From: Isoetes taiwanensis
Taxonomy: Eukaryota; Streptophyta; Lycopodiopsida; Isoetales; Isoetaceae
DNA length: 64,000 bases
Direction: 5' to 3'
Assembly (NCBI GenBank): GCA_021234155.1
Contig: JAJEKV010000052.1
Span: 8,355,358-8,419,357, forward strand
The stretch's first letter is position 1; the number at the start of each line of letters is the position of its first letter. Of the stretch, positions 1 through 11,651 are shown piece by piece. The position numbers were made by a program, and so were the translations under genes. A model generated the notes under the pieces. It was not told the origin of the DNA. It was given only the letters and a program-made list of their open reading frames with translations, and did not search any database.

Positions 1-1111
1 AAGAAAGCATTTGGAGCATTGGTTTTGAGATCCGTAAGGTTGTAAACAGGAAGGGTAGTGGGAAACGTGGGGAAAAGGATATTCCTGGGTAGGCGCAAAG
101 GAGACGTGTGGATAGCCGTGCCCACCCGGGGGAGATGATGGTTGTGAAGGAAGAGGCGTATGGCCTGAAGAATGATGGATGTAGGCATGTTCGGGGGGTA
201 TGAAAGTACGGTTGAGAAGGTTGAGCCCGATAAGGCTCTCGAGATAGTGATGAGGGGACCGAGGTTGTGAGTAATGTTTGCACGCTTGGGGCGGGAACCG
301 GGACGAGACAGACACGAGGGGTGGGTGGCGCTGACCGAGCCCTAGACCCAAGATGGCCTCCCTCTATGTCATAAGCAGATCCATACATGTCGCGAATCAG
401 GTTCGACGCCGATGGCGCCCAAGCGAGATGCCGTCTCGAGAAAGGAGTTCTTCGGGCGTGAAATTACGGACGCACATGGCTACAGAAGAAAGTAAGATGG
501 AATCAGACCCGGCGGCGGCGCATGTTGTTTGGGGTCCGGGTTCGGGAACTCCCGGAAGACACCCTCCGTGGAGGACCCGTGGATCTAACAGAGAGTCCGG
601 GGACTATGTCACGCGGGATTTGCAAGAAGAGAAGAAGAAGAAGAAAACGAGTAACAAATGAGAGAGAAAAATGATAAGCTTCCTTGATATCAATGATGAA
701 CATACATGAGCTCGCTAATAGAGAGAAAAATCAAGGAGACAAGACTCAAAACTCATCTAAAAACTCATGTGCTAGCTCTACTCATATATATAGTACAATG
801 GCCTTGGGCCCAATATAGACACTGGATCGATCTTGCCGACTCACGGAAGGAGGCCCGATTTGGCAGGAATGTTGGCGGTGCCTCTTGAAGTGCCTAGAAT
901 CACGCCGACATCGACGCTGGTGGTGACGGGTCGTCACTTGTCCGAGCGGCGCCTCTTGTTCGACCCGCCAGTGCTTTGATTGCGTGGGTCTGGCCGCTTG
1001 GTCTTCTGCGGAGCCTTTGATGGCTGACCCGTGGCTGACTGAGGATCCTTGAGCTTGACCTGGTCCGTTGTATGCATGAATAGTCCTGTACCAGGAGGCA
1101 CAGGACTAACA
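1..1111 (-). mobile_element. Ty3/gypsy 5' end remnant (LTR plus start of gag), copy 1
   Basis: On the minus strand this stretch matches the 5' end of the gypsy element at 3.3-6.6 kb. The terminus at 1111 (minus TGTTAGTCCTGTGCC) pairs with the one at 6588, and both share a GTATGCATGAATAGTCCTGTACC block, a TATATATA-containing promoter-like stretch and a CCCGCGTGACATAG stretch near the leader. Positions 1 to about 480 correspond to the N-terminal gag of the other copy but are interrupted by stops, so no gag protein can be made. The LTR/leader boundary cannot be placed exactly. The element runs off the left edge or is truncated there. Confidence 0.75.
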
Positions 1112-1164
1112 GCAGTAAGACATATATATTTGATAGGATTTTGAATTTTAATATCACAGATTTA

Positions 1165-2145
1165 ATTGCATAGTTTTTTTTTAATTGAAGGCTAAGTATA
1201 TTTAAATCCGTATAGTAAAAATTTTTTTAGAGATAACCTTTAGGAAAGGGTAGGTTAGAGACCCTGAAAATATCGAACTATCCAAAAACAGAATAAAACT
1301 TAAAAAGTCTTGGCAGTTCAAGAAAGTATGATAGCTGGTAGCACAAGGTGATCAGATATCCTCCGAAAACCGTCTCTTCTTAGGCTCCCTTTTAGAGTGA
1401 TCCTTTCTTCCCATCCCCTTATTGGCTACAATGAATAGGCAATAGGGGCATTTGTAGAGATGAGCCTTTCCAGGATTAAATCTGTCCTTTTTGTCTTTGG
1501 CGGTACACAGGATATATCTCTTTTCATCGAAGTAGGATGTGCAGGCGCAATTACAGTGGCAATCTTCTCCATGATCATTGGGAACTTCAACTCCAAACTG
1601 AGCAAGCCACAGTGCATTTGCATGGAGATTCATTCTCTTCCAATTCAGCCTTTTGAACATGATTAAGGTATTACCTGCAGGCAGAAGAGAACCAAAATTA
1701 GAAATACAATTCAGCATAGATTCTGATCTCCATAAACCTCCAACACCCAATTTATGTCATATTGGGTTTGTTTAATTATGGCCTTAGGCCAGATGATTTT
1801 CTCCTTGAAGATCAAGGTGTTCCTTCCCTTCCACATCCTCCATAGGAGAATGTACCTTCTCCATTCGACTGGATTATTAGAGAAAAAGAGCTCGATAGCA
1901 TGCATTTGGGATAAGCCTGGAATATTTAGCTCAGTTTCTGCTAATTCTAGGATCCATTCTGCCCATAAGCAGTTCTTAAACAAATGTTCTTCATCTTCCT
2001 GACCCTGCAAACATCTAACACATATGTCAGAGTTAGACATGTTGAGCCTCCATCTCTTTTTGTTAGTAGCAAGAGCTCTGTGCCAGAGTTGCCACATGAA
2101 TGCCTTTATTTTAGGGTGAATTGGACTCCTCCACATAAAGGTCAA
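1165..2145 (-). pseudogene. LINE 3' end: reverse-transcriptase-associated zinc-binding (zf-RVT) domain
   Basis: The minus-strand frame 1711-2145 reads as the zf-RVT domain found after reverse transcriptase in plant L1-type LINEs. Visible are HPKIKAFMWQLWHRALATN, a C-V-R-C pair, DEEHLFKNC and a terminal LLWRMWKGRNTLIF block. The frame then breaks; 1352-1750 holds a Cys/His-rich stretch in another frame that I cannot assign. An oligo(T) run near 1169 (plus strand) could be the decayed poly(A) tail of a minus-strand LINE. The reverse transcriptase core and endonuclease are absent. This is a 5'-truncated dead copy lying between the two gypsy/copia remnants. Confidence 0.7.
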
Positions 2146-2174
2146 ATTCCTGTAGACTCTGTCAGGATCAATAT

Positions 2175-2514
2175 TGTTGGAATATAAATATGCTGACTAA
2201 GCATAATATGCTGAAACAGCAGTGGTTCAGCACTTAGCACACAGAAGGTGCTGAAATGTACAGAAGGCAGCACTTTGTCAGCACTGAGCACCGACCCTAA
2301 ATCAGTGCCGTAATTAGTGGGCGGTGGTTAAACGGTAGACTACTATTCTTAGTCTCACCAGTTGTATATATTGATTGTACGTTATGTACTATGCGGTGCT
2401 CAGAAGTAGAGATTGTATTTCCCATTGCTTTTCTCAATAGAGTTGTTCTTGTCTTCTATTCTATCTCTTGAGTCGATCTTGCGGGTTTGTGCTGGTTTTG
2501 CACTAGTTCTATCA
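2175..2514 (+). mobile_element. Ty1/copia 5' LTR
   Basis: This 340-bp segment begins TGTTGGAATATAA and ends with CA directly before TGGTATCAGA. It has the usual TG...CA termini, a TATATATT promoter-like region near 2365, and the gag frame follows about 320 bp downstream on the same strand. The 3' LTR is not in the window, because the element is cut off inside gag at about 3.3 kb. Confidence 0.85.
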
Positions 2515-2526
2515 TGGTATCAGACG
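2515..2526 (+). other. Primer binding site of the copia element
   Basis: TGGTATCAGACG directly follows the LTR. It matches the plant initiator-tRNA-Met primer binding site (TGGTATCAGAGC) except for an extra C near the 3' end. First-strand cDNA synthesis of copia elements is primed here. Confidence 0.8.
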
Positions 2527-2836
2527 CTTTCTTGAGGGAAGAATAGAGCAAGCTATTGGAGAAGCATCCAAATTGGATTGGCCATCGTTCTTTGGCTGAG
2601 ATTTGGTGGTGGAAACTCTCATTTGCAGTATTGGAGAAGATTCTTGCTTTTTGGCCTGGAGGAAATGTTTTGGGAGAGTGATTCGGATTTTCCAGCAAGT
2701 TCTGGTGTGAGATTCGAGTTTTCCAAGACCTTTTTGGCAACAAAATTCAAGATTCAACTTTTCTAGTGGGTGCTTTGTTTGGTGAGGAATTTGTTTTCTC
2801 AACCATCTTTTTGGCTGCTGAAAGCAGGAGAAATTC

Positions 2837-3312
2837 ATGGATCCATTCAAGTTCTCACAGAATGCAAAGCTCACTAATAATAATTACCATGCTTGGAAGA
2901 CGTTTATGGTGAATTATTTGATATTTAGTGACATGGGAGCGGTGTTTGATGAAGACTTTATCAGCACCAAGTCAGCAGATGCTGGCAGGATAAACCAGAA
3001 AGCTTGTGCTCTTGTCAAAATGTTGGCTGAAGAGACAATTGGTCATGAAATCAACCATTTTACTGAGTTTAAGGAGATGTGGTCTCATTTGGAGAAGTCT
3101 CTTGATAGCAAGGGTATGGCTACCCAAATGCTGATCCAGAATAAAATGAGACATGCCCAACTAGGTGACTTCAAATCTGTCACAGCATACCTTACTCAGA
3201 TGAAGCAATGGCGCTTGGATTACATGGCTGCTGGTGGAGTGCTGTCTGAACAACAGCTGATTCAAGATATCTTGGTTGGTCTTCCTCCTTCGTATGGTAT
3301 TATCTCTTCGAA
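2837..3312 (+). pseudogene. copia gag, C-terminally truncated
   Basis: The open frame from ATG 2837 encodes a copia-type gag N-terminal region (UBN2/Retrotran_gag type). It starts MDPFKFSQNAKLTNNNYHAW, then has the ETIGHEINHFTEFKEMWSHL helix block, a conserved MRHAQLGDFKSVTAYLTQMK stretch and ILVGLPPSYG. About 155 residues read cleanly with no internal stop. Homology stops near 3312, where minus-strand gypsy protease sequence begins, so the zinc knuckle, protease, integrase, reverse transcriptase and RNase H are missing. The open frame suggests a fairly young copia copy that was later cut by, or recombined with, the gypsy element. Confidence 0.85.
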
Positions 3313-4125
3313 GATCGATACAAGCAGAAGATTGATATAGCCAAAGTACAAAGGTCGTCCAACCAGCATTTCATAATCACCAGGATCTTCTCCAGCTTTC
3401 CAAACCCCGAATTCCAAGGGGAATTTGAGATCACCAATGGTGATATGGAGAAGAGGAGTAACACCTTGAGGGCGCGTGATATGGCCATTGGCCAACTTGA
3501 TGTCATAAGGGGCACGGTACAACTGTTTGATGCCCAATTGCTTTCGGAGCTTATCAGTAATAAGATTGACGGCACTACCACCATCAATTTGGACATGATT
3601 GACTTGCTGATTGCCCACCGTGGCGTGCACCGTGGGTGTTGAGGTCACAACAGCTCCAACCAGAACCGTGGGAAGAGGTAACTGATCTTTGAGAGCCGGA
3701 CAGAGTTTCAAAATGGTGGCCAGGCTCAAAGGAATCTTGATTTTGGCAAGTTCTTCCTGAAGTTCCAAAGGGACATGAGAAAAGGGGTCCGCAGGATCCA
3801 ATGGAGCCGGAGTTTGTGGTAAAGAAGCGGAGACTTCTTTGAGAAGCTCTACCTCAGCAGCAATATTTGGATACGGCTGAGAGCGGGCGTTAGTGGATGA
3901 TGACGGTGCTGCCTGACGCTGCTGAGCTCTAGTGGTGGCATGAACATTTGCCAAGGTGCGACCTTCCGCAGCCTGCATGAGTTTCAGAATACTTTGTCTC
4001 ACTTTAGGCATGACGTGAGGCATGAGTTTGTCAAGATCAGGTGCGAAGTGAACCTTTTTATCATCTTCATGAGGGACTGTGTCCACAACAAAAGCGGGTT
4101 GCGTGTCATGAGGAAGGATGGTCAA
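3313..4125 (-). pseudogene. Ty3/gypsy aspartic protease region
   Basis: This is the minus-strand continuation of the gag polyprotein. The retropepsin active-site block reads VQIDGGSAVNLIT, with the flap-side motif YEMLVGRPLLYFG-like later (YEMLVGRPL is visible). The usual D-S/T-G appears as DGG, which occurs in some plant gypsy proteases but would be worth testing. The sequence upstream of it is a linker rich in Ala, Pro and Gln. Homology ends at the copia junction near 3313, so reverse transcriptase is missing. Confidence 0.75.
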
Positions 4126-4292
4126 AGGGCGTGAAGCCCGTGTGTGACGTGAGACAAGACCAACCCAATTGGACTGTTGGACTGGAGGGTTGAGAGCCTG
4201 ATAAATCTCCTCTTGAGCTTGTTGATCCAGAGGATTGGAGGTAGATGCTGCTTGTTGAGGGCGCTATTGTTGAGGCGGCCGAGGGGGCTTTC

Positions 4293-5969
4293 TCAAAACA
4301 GGACGAGGGCCTTGTTTCCCATTTGCCACCCATAGTTGATAAGCCGTGAGGCGGACTGAAGCAGGCTGAGTGGAGCCTGGAAGTTGGACTTGAACTTGAG
4401 GAAGTTGAGGACACGCCGTGGTGGTGTGACCCCATTCATGACAATGATAGCCTTTGAAGGATCAAAGGGAGGACGGTTGCCTTGTCCCCGTGGCTGCTGA
4501 GATTGCTGCATTTGTTGATACTGCTGAGGTTGTTGAGGTTGATATTGCTGAGGCTGATATGACTGTGGTTGTTGAGGCGTGTTCTGGACTTGAAAGACCA
4601 TTTTATTCCGGAAAGGTGTAGGATGAGAGCGAGTGCATTCCTCGGTGGCATGATTGCACATATTGCACCTTTTATAGTGAGGAGGTCCATTGGAGGAGTT
4701 GCATTCATTTGCCGGATGACCTTGATATTTACAAATATTACACCAGATCTGTGAGCGTTGGGGATTTGTTTGCTGAGGCTGAACAGAGTTCTCTGGAACC
4801 ATGACGGGGGGCATGAAAGGGAGTTCCGTGAGAGCAACACCTCGAGAAGAAACATTGACCGAGTGATTGACCAATTCAATGGCCTGCTCCAGAGACTTTG
4901 GACGCAGGTATTCTGTCATGAGTCGAATGGCAGGAGGAAGGCCCTGCAGAAACCAGACGAGGATCTGGCTTTGCGTGGGGTACTCCTGGAGTTTACTGAC
5001 GAGAATGTGAAGACGGTCCACAAAATCCCTGGCTGACTCCGTGGGCTCTTGCTGAAGGTCATTGAGTTGCTTGAGAAGAAGTTGATCATCATCGGTGGTG
5101 CCATAATGAGAAAGGAATGCTGTTTTTATTTCATGCCAACTTTGTTTCCAGTGACTTTTGTTGGTCATCAACCACTGATGAGGGGCGCCTCTGAGCGTGG
5201 TGGAAAAGATGTGAAACTTAAGTTGTGGTTGCGCATGACCATTCAGAATAGCCAAGGCTTCGAATTCCTCCATATGGGCTTGAGCACTCTGATCCAGAGG
5301 TTTGCCTTTAGTGTTGCCAAAAGTTGGATAAGTCAGTTTCAGATTATAAGTGGGAGATGAAGGCGGGACTGACGCATAGACAGGTGGATGCGGTGGAGGA
5401 TATGCGGAAGCATAGAGAGGTGGAACAGTCTGGGGCTGAGAGTCTGGGGGTGGGACTGAAAAAACGTGTGGTCCCGCAAAAGCAGCATCTGGTGGAGAGG
5501 GGCCTTGAGCCTCCTCATTAGGCTTGAGATCAGTGACTTGATACACAGGAAAAGCGTGCTGAAAGGATGGTGAATGGGGAAACTCATGAACGTGGGAAGG
5601 GCCAAAGGACACTTGAGGATAGCCCATCCCAGCAGGAGGTGAAGAAGGTTGTGACGGCTGAGGGGTGTGGCATGAAGGGATATGGATATAGGTGCTGTCA
5701 GGAGTCTGGAAATAGTGAGGCGTGGGCTGAACAGGGGTATGCTGGGGAGATTGAGGTTGAGAACAATGTCTACACACAGGGGGAGACCCTGGTCGAGAAT
5801 GAGCACGAGGGGTAGGAGGTGCCGACTGAGCTCTGGAACGGACACAACCCCCCTCAATGTCATAAGCAGTATCATACATATCCCGAACAGCCTCGCGTCG
5901 TTGATGGCGCTCCAGGCGAGCCGCCGTTTGGCAAAGGAGTTCGTCAGGAGTGAAACCTCGAGCCGACAT
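4293..5969 (-). pseudogene. Ty3/gypsy gag with zinc knuckles, frameshifted near its end
   Basis: A 558-codon minus-strand frame starts at ATG 5969 (MSARGFTPDELLCQ). It has a Pro/Ser/His-rich N-terminal third, then the Retrotrans_gag capsid block (FLSHYGTTDDDQLLLKQLND, ESARDFVDRLHILVSKLQEY) at about residues 260-350. A CX2CX4HX4C knuckle (CNICKYQGHPANEC) and a shorter Cys/His motif follow, then a Gln-rich linker. At about 4450 the natural frame continues in another frame (CHEWGHTTTAC, apparently a third knuckle), so a small indel has occurred. An in-frame TAG near 4266 follows in the continuing frame. Gag packages the element RNA in cytoplasmic particles; this copy could not make an intact gag-pro. 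Confidence 0.85.
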
Positions 5970-6075
5970 GATGGAAGAAAGATCAGACCTGGCAGCGGCG
6001 ACAGTGTTTGAGGTCTAGGTTCGGGAACTCCTGCAAGACAGCCCTCTGTGAGGATCTAATAGGAGAATCCGGGGA

Positions 6076-6588
6076 GCTATGTCACGCGGGATTTGCAAAA
6101 AGAACAGGGGGAAGAGAACAGAAAGCAAAAAGAGAACAATGTGATCACAATAATGAGAACAACTTCCTTGATGTCAATGAAGATACATGAGCTCTCGCAA
6201 TCGAGAGAAAACTGAAGTGAGACAAGACTCAAAACTCATCTAAAAACTCACGTGCAAGCTCTATTCATATATATAGTACAATGGCCTTTGGCCCAATATA
6301 GACACTCTGACTGATTTCGGTGCCGACTCCTGGAAGGAGGCCTGATTTGCAGGGATGCTGGCGGTGCCTCTTGAAATGCCTGAAATCACGCTGACGCTGA
6401 CGCAGGCGGTGGGCCGTCACTTGTCTGAGCGCCTCCTCTTGACGGCAGGCGTGGCCTTTGACTGCGTGGTCTGCTTGGTCTTCTGCTGAGCCTTTGACGA
6501 CTGACCTGTGCCTGGCTGTGGATCCTTGGCCTTGACTTGGTCCGTCGTATGCATGAATAGTCCTGTACCAGCACGTACAGGACTAACA
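6076..6588 (-). repeat. 5' LTR of gypsy copy 2 (inner boundary approximate)
   Basis: The outer terminus is 6588. The LTR contains a TATATATATGAATAG stretch around 6265-6280 as the likely promoter. The inner end is placed near 6076 at CCCGCGTGACA because that block is also conserved in copy 1, but I could not identify a clear primer binding site. Confidence 0.55.
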
Positions 6589-7428
6589 ATGGATATAGGT
6601 ATGCCCTATTCTGAGATGCCTTCGATGGATTTCGATGGCGTAGGGCATCGGGTGCTCCATTAGGGGCCAAAAGGGAGCCCTATTTGAAGCCCTATAGCTC
6701 TCCAACAACCGCTCCAAACAGGTCCATTTTTGAGGCATCGGAAAGAGCCATATTTGATGCATCCAATGAGCCATTCATGGCTGTGTTCTGAGCATAGAAA
6801 GCCCTTCATCGATCCAATCTTCCTTAAGTGAGCCAAAGGTGGGCACCCTCCCCTATAAATATCGTTACGTGCTTGATCCTCCTCTTCATCTGCATCACCA
6901 GAACTCTGGGGCAAATCACCATCAGTTTGGATCTTTAACAGGGTTTGGATCTTTACTCCTTCAACAATTGAGCCATCTGCAACGACCTCGATTAGCAGCA
7001 GCTACTTACACTAGAGGCCAGAGGCGATGCTAGAAGAAGGGAATTTTGCATATGGCATACACGTAGGATACACCTGTCGTATACGTGTATAGGCTAGAAT
7101 TGCACAAAATCGTGCACCTATGGTTATGGTTAGGCAACCCTGCTAAACATAAATATACACTATGTCCCATGTGGCGGGGTTTCCACTCAAGACCGTTGGA
7201 TAAAGGGGCTAAAGAACGGACGGTTAAATGAGTTTGATCCGGCGGATCACAATAGAAATGTGGGCACACGGCTGCTGGCCACAGCTCTGGGAACTGGATC
7301 TGTTATCGGATCTGCTAAACAAATCGAATGAACACAAATAGTATCCTGGCATGGCACAACAGCCATGGCCGGGATGATCCCTCCCGTTTCTCTGCCGGAC
7401 CTTCTCATACGTTTTACATAGCCAAAGC
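6589..7428. promoter_or_regulatory. Upstream region of the ADP/ATP carrier gene with a TATA candidate
   Basis: I see no credible coding frame here. A TATAAATA box sits at 6854-6861 in a CCCTATAAATATCG context, about 570 bp before the carrier start codon, followed by a CT-rich stretch as in plant 5' UTRs. A long leader or a leader intron would be needed to connect it to the ATG, so the link is inferred. Repeated AGCCCTAT and GGCAT words at 6600-6740 hint at an old small repeat. Confidence 0.35.
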
Positions 7429-9661
7429 ATGGCTTCTTCATCCATGGCCCAAACTCCTCGCCAAAGGAACAAGAGGCGGGTTTTTGTCGCTGATTTCTTT
7501 ATGGGTGGCTGTGCTGCTGCTGTTTCCAAATCCGCCGCGGCTCCAATTGAAAGGGTTAAATTGTTGGTGCAGAATCAAAGTGAACTTTTGAAGGTTGGCC
7601 GCCTTAACACTCCTTACAAGGGCATCGGCGACTGCTTCAAAAGGATTTGGTGCGAAGAGGGGCTCCTTGCATTCTGGCGTGGTAACCTTACCAACGTTAT
7701 ACGCTATTTTCCAACTCAGGTATGTATTCTCCAATGTAATTTGAGGATTTCTATTGCTGAATCAATAATAGTGGCATTCATAGGGCACAGATGTTCCATT
7801 TTCTGTTCATAAAATTTCAGTAAATTGAAATTCAGCTTCTCAGCTGGGGAAAAAAATTTCGTTCAATGGGGTTAGCTCTTAATTATGAAAGCAAGCAAAC
7901 CAAATAACTATGAAATGTCTGACTGTTGATTTAGTATGGTCCCCAGTAATAATTATCATCAATGGTCTTCATTTCTCACAGTGTTTCCTCCATTGTACCC
8001 ATGGTATGATATCAGACACTGACATTTACAGCATGCCTACTGCTAGACCTCAATTTTTTATTAGCCAGTGTCCATCCTTAGCTGGCTTCTTTATTTCTAA
8101 AGCAGCATATAATTCATACTTTTTGTTTGCCTGGAAACTTATATGGCTTGGCATAAGTTGTGCAAGTGACTTCTGAAGAAGGTGAGATCTCGATATGGAT
8201 ATGAAGAGATTTGCTCTTTTTCTTTTCCTTCAGAAAATCTGGAGTTGATTGATTCCAGTTGAAGAGAAAGAGTATATGTGATAATTGCAATACAAAAAAG
8301 AAAGAGAAACTGATACCTTTAATCTTAACATCTTTTAGAGCGGTTGGCTTCAACATGGAACCACTATGGTGAAGTGGAAATTAGACTTCCATTAGTGCAG
8401 TACAATATGTCATATATCTGCACTATAGCAGCAAGCAAGGAACCTATTACTTCCAAGTGCAGTAGGATGTTGTGTCTCAAAACCCTTCAAACTTCTCCAT
8501 AGTGATGTCTACAGACCACTTCTGCATGAACGCTAGGAAATGATTCAGATAATTGCTGCATTATGATCGAATGGGATGTCTTTTTGAGTTTGATGTTCTA
8601 TTGCACACCAGCTTTCGCCTGAATATCTGTTTGATTGAGTTTTTAACTCAATATAGTTGTGTATGTTAGTGTGGACATGTATCTTTCCAGCTGTGGCAAT
8701 GTCTACTTGAACTCAATGCTTAAGCTTTGCCTATTGAACCTTGCTTGTTTATTTTTGTTTATTAAACCATATGTCTGCAAGACTGATAGAGTATTTTCAT
8801 GGAACTTTACAGGCCTTTAATTTTGCATTCAAGGACTTTTTCAGAGACTTAGTAGGCTTCCGGCAGGAAAAGGATGGGTATTGGAAATGTTTTGCTGGTA
8901 ATCTTGTGTCAGGAGGAGCTGCTGGTGCTGTCTCTTCCTTTCTTGTGTATTCCTTGGACTATGCTAGAACACGCTTATCTAATGATACACGGCAAGTGAA
9001 CGATCTTAGTCAACGTCAATTCAAAGGCATCCTTGATGTATACAGGAAGACCTTGTCATCAGATGGAGTTATTGGTCTGTACAGGGGTTTTGGTCCATCT
9101 GTTGTGGGAATTGTGGTCTACCGAAGCCTTTATTTTGGCTTATACGATTCTGTGAAGCCAGTTGTTCTTGTTGGCCCATTCGAGGTAATTCTTTTTTCCA
9201 CAGCACTTTGCTTAACATATGTTGAAGCATTGATGTATTTCCCCTTGTCAACTTTGCGATATTGGCATAACACAATTGGTTTGCAATATTATTATTGTGA
9301 ATCTTTACTGCAAAATCTCTTAAGTCTAGAATTAAAAACCTTTTTTGCTGTCTACTTCATCTAGGGAAGCTTCCTTGCGAGTTTTATGGTTGGCTGGTCA
9401 GTTACTACCGTCTCAGGTCTTATTGCTTATCCATTTGACACAGTTCGTAGAAGAATGATGATGACTTCTGGTAACACAACAAAATATGCTGGAGGCATGG
9501 ATGCTTTTAAACAAATTATAACTACTGAAGGACCGAGAGCATTTTTTAAGGGTGCAGGTGCAAATGTATTGCTAGGAATGGCTGGTGCTGGTGTTCTGTC
9601 AGGTTATGATCAGCTTCAAATTCTTTTTTTAAGCAAGACTCAGATCCCAAACAGGCTGTGA
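7429..9661 (+). CDS. ADP/ATP carrier, ER-ANT1-like (three exons)
   Basis: Exons are 7429-7719, 8813-9184 and 9365-9661. All junctions are phase 0 with GT-AG ends, giving 319 residues. The protein is a mitochondrial-carrier-family nucleotide exchanger with three repeats. Visible are [23 protein letters not shown] and [13 protein letters not shown]; the RRRMMM box is the ADP/ATP carrier signature. The start [19 protein letters not shown] leads straight into the first transmembrane repeat with no 70-80 residue presequence as in plant mitochondrial AACs. This and the [14 protein letters not shown] and VKPVVLVGP blocks resemble Arabidopsis ER-ANT1, which exchanges ATP and ADP at the ER membrane. 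ER location is inferred. The 1.1-kb first intron contains no recognised insertion. Confidence 0.9.
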
Positions 9662-9704
9662 GATGTGCCAGCCCTTTCATATGTATATTTGTCTTTGTCT
9701 TGTT

Positions 9705-9710
9705 AATAAA
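9705..9710 (+). terminator. Polyadenylation signal of the carrier gene
   Basis: AATAAA lies 44 bp after the TGA stop of the carrier, in a T-rich context typical of plant 3' ends. Confidence 0.6.
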
Positions 9711-10019
9711 GATTCATGCACTTTGTGTAAAGAACCTTAGTGCTCAGCATTTAGAATTTCCAGACCAAAAATTTGGATCCTGCGATAAATTAGCCAATCA
9801 GACATTGAAATACACTCAAAACTATCTCCGCCCAATTTGGGTTGGACCAATTTTGCACTAAACATTTTTTTCTTAGGCACCGGCATCCGGCTAACACACT
9901 CTAGCAATTCAAAGGAACCAGTCAAAGTTAATTACATGCATGAAAAGGCATAGTTCTATTTTCCTTTTAGGGTTCTTAGTGTTGTCTTCCACCTGCAAAG
10001 CTGTGAAATCATTATATGC

Positions 10020-10483
10020 ACCAATATAAAGCATTACATCCAAACACATTTGATTAAACTCCCCCCTAAAACCTTCTTTTGTTTAGTGCATAGTCGTACA
10101 AGGGGTGCCTTCGGGCATTGAGAGCTATTAGATGGGCATATTCACGAGTTATGCCTCATTGATCTTTGTTTGTAAGGTATGTCCTTGAAATTGGGGAATG
10201 TTATATATCAACGAGATACTATATTGTTTAAAGCAAAATGTACTTAATGGTGCTAGTTTTGTACGTGTATTGTAAACTTAGAGGGTATAACATGATTAGC
10301 GAGATATTATAAGGTTTAAAGTAAATTTACTTAGCAGTGCTAGTTTGATACATGTATTGTACATTTGGAGGGGTTGCTGCTCTCGCTGCCCTACGTCACC
10401 CCTCGTGTGTATATGCGCCCAAACAAAAGGGAGTTTTAGGGGAGTTTAATTAAATGTGTTCGGATGTAATGATTTATATTGGT
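10020..10483. mobile_element. MITE-like element with long terminal inverted repeats
   Basis: The ends are inverted copies of each other. The left arm starts ACCAATATAAAGCATTACAT and the right arm reads back as ACCAATATAAATCATTACAT. The similarity runs for about 100 bp including the CCCCTAAAA...TTTTGTTT block. The 464-bp unit has no coding frame. Inside, a segment of about 85 bp (TATATCAACGAGATACTATA-like) is tandemly repeated in a diverged form at about 10200-10285 and 10286-10370. I did not find a convincing target duplication, so the superfamily is unknown. Confidence 0.75.
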
Positions 10484-11639
10484 AAAGAAAGGAATTGGCA
10501 CATTCGGAACCTTTTAGACGTGTTGTATGAAAATACAAATGTTAGAAACAAGAAGAGCAATTGACAATAATGCAATAAAACAAGGAGGAAATGTAAATAT
10601 TTTAGAAAGAAATGTAAAATTTTAGAAAGAAATGTAAATATTGTGGAAAAGGTACTCTTCAATATGTAAAATATACAAATTAAATATTTACTGGCTATTA
10701 GAGTAATAAAATATAACTTGCAGTAGGCAGGCTTGGGGCAAACGGTTGTGCAAGTTAAGGGGCAATGAATGGGAAGAAGTGAAGGGAACATGGGGAAAAA
10801 GGAAAAATAGCAGGAAGAAAAGAAAGACGAAATATGGTATGCAACATATGCATGACACCCAAAATCTTTAAGTGTCTGAACTTACTTCTTTTTCACAACT
10901 ACACGAGTCAATATATATTTAAATGATTGGCCAGCCAAATAAGATAACAGATGATCATAACTAAGAATGAATGGTAGTGGCTGAAAATATAGCTTTCCTC
11001 AACAGCTTAGACATCTAGCATTCAAAGCTCAACATCGAAAAGGAGATAAAACTTTCATCACAAAAATTGTTTGATATATCGATTCCCCTAATAAATCTTC
11101 TTTCTCTGCTCTCATCGATGCCTTACTATTCTTGCGCAACCAATATCTAGGTTTTAGGTTTTAGTAATAGCTCCAATATCGAGCATTATAGACTGCCAGT
11201 ATCTCTGCATATGCTACAACATGGACTAATCGATTTATAAGGTAATTGCCTTCTAAGTATCCAAAGTTAAGGGTATGGTCAATTCCAGCACCTCCATGAT
11301 GAAGTCAAGTATTATTTCTGTCTCTCAAACTTTCAGCTCCCTATAAAATATGCAATCCACCATCAACAATGGCTACCACAATTTCCAAGTACATTCACTT
11401 GAAGAACAGGATCTGAACAGCTGAGGAAAAGTGCCAGTTTGTGTCATTGTGCTAGAGCAAGAACATGTCATTAGAAGATCTCCAGGCCTCCAGGTTGTGT
11501 GAACTGAAATGTTAGGAAGTTAGGCTCCCGCTATCTCAGTGTTGCTCGTCCAAGTACCTTGGAAGACACGAATTAAATTCAAAAAAGATGTTCCTTTTAA
11601 CTGGTTGTTGCAAACATACATGCTATAGTCATCAACGCC
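10484..11639. other. Intergenic, AT-rich, no gene seen
   Basis: This stretch has no credible coding frame, RNA gene or clear repeat. It runs from the end of the MITE-like element to the 5'-truncated LINE. Confidence 0.5.
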
Positions 11640-11651
11640 TTTGGAAGGGAG

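Larger units (their letters stand above)
3313..6588 (-). mobile_element. Ty3/gypsy element, 5' part only (LTR, gag, protease), copy 2
   Basis: Read on the minus strand, the order is LTR starting TGTTAGTCC at 6588, leader, gag, then aspartic protease, ending abruptly at about 3313 against the copia gag. Reverse transcriptase, RNase H, integrase and 3' LTR are missing. It lies in the same orientation as copy 1 at 1-1111. The right terminus at 6588 is sharp; the other end is truncated, so no target duplication can be tested. Confidence 0.85.
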
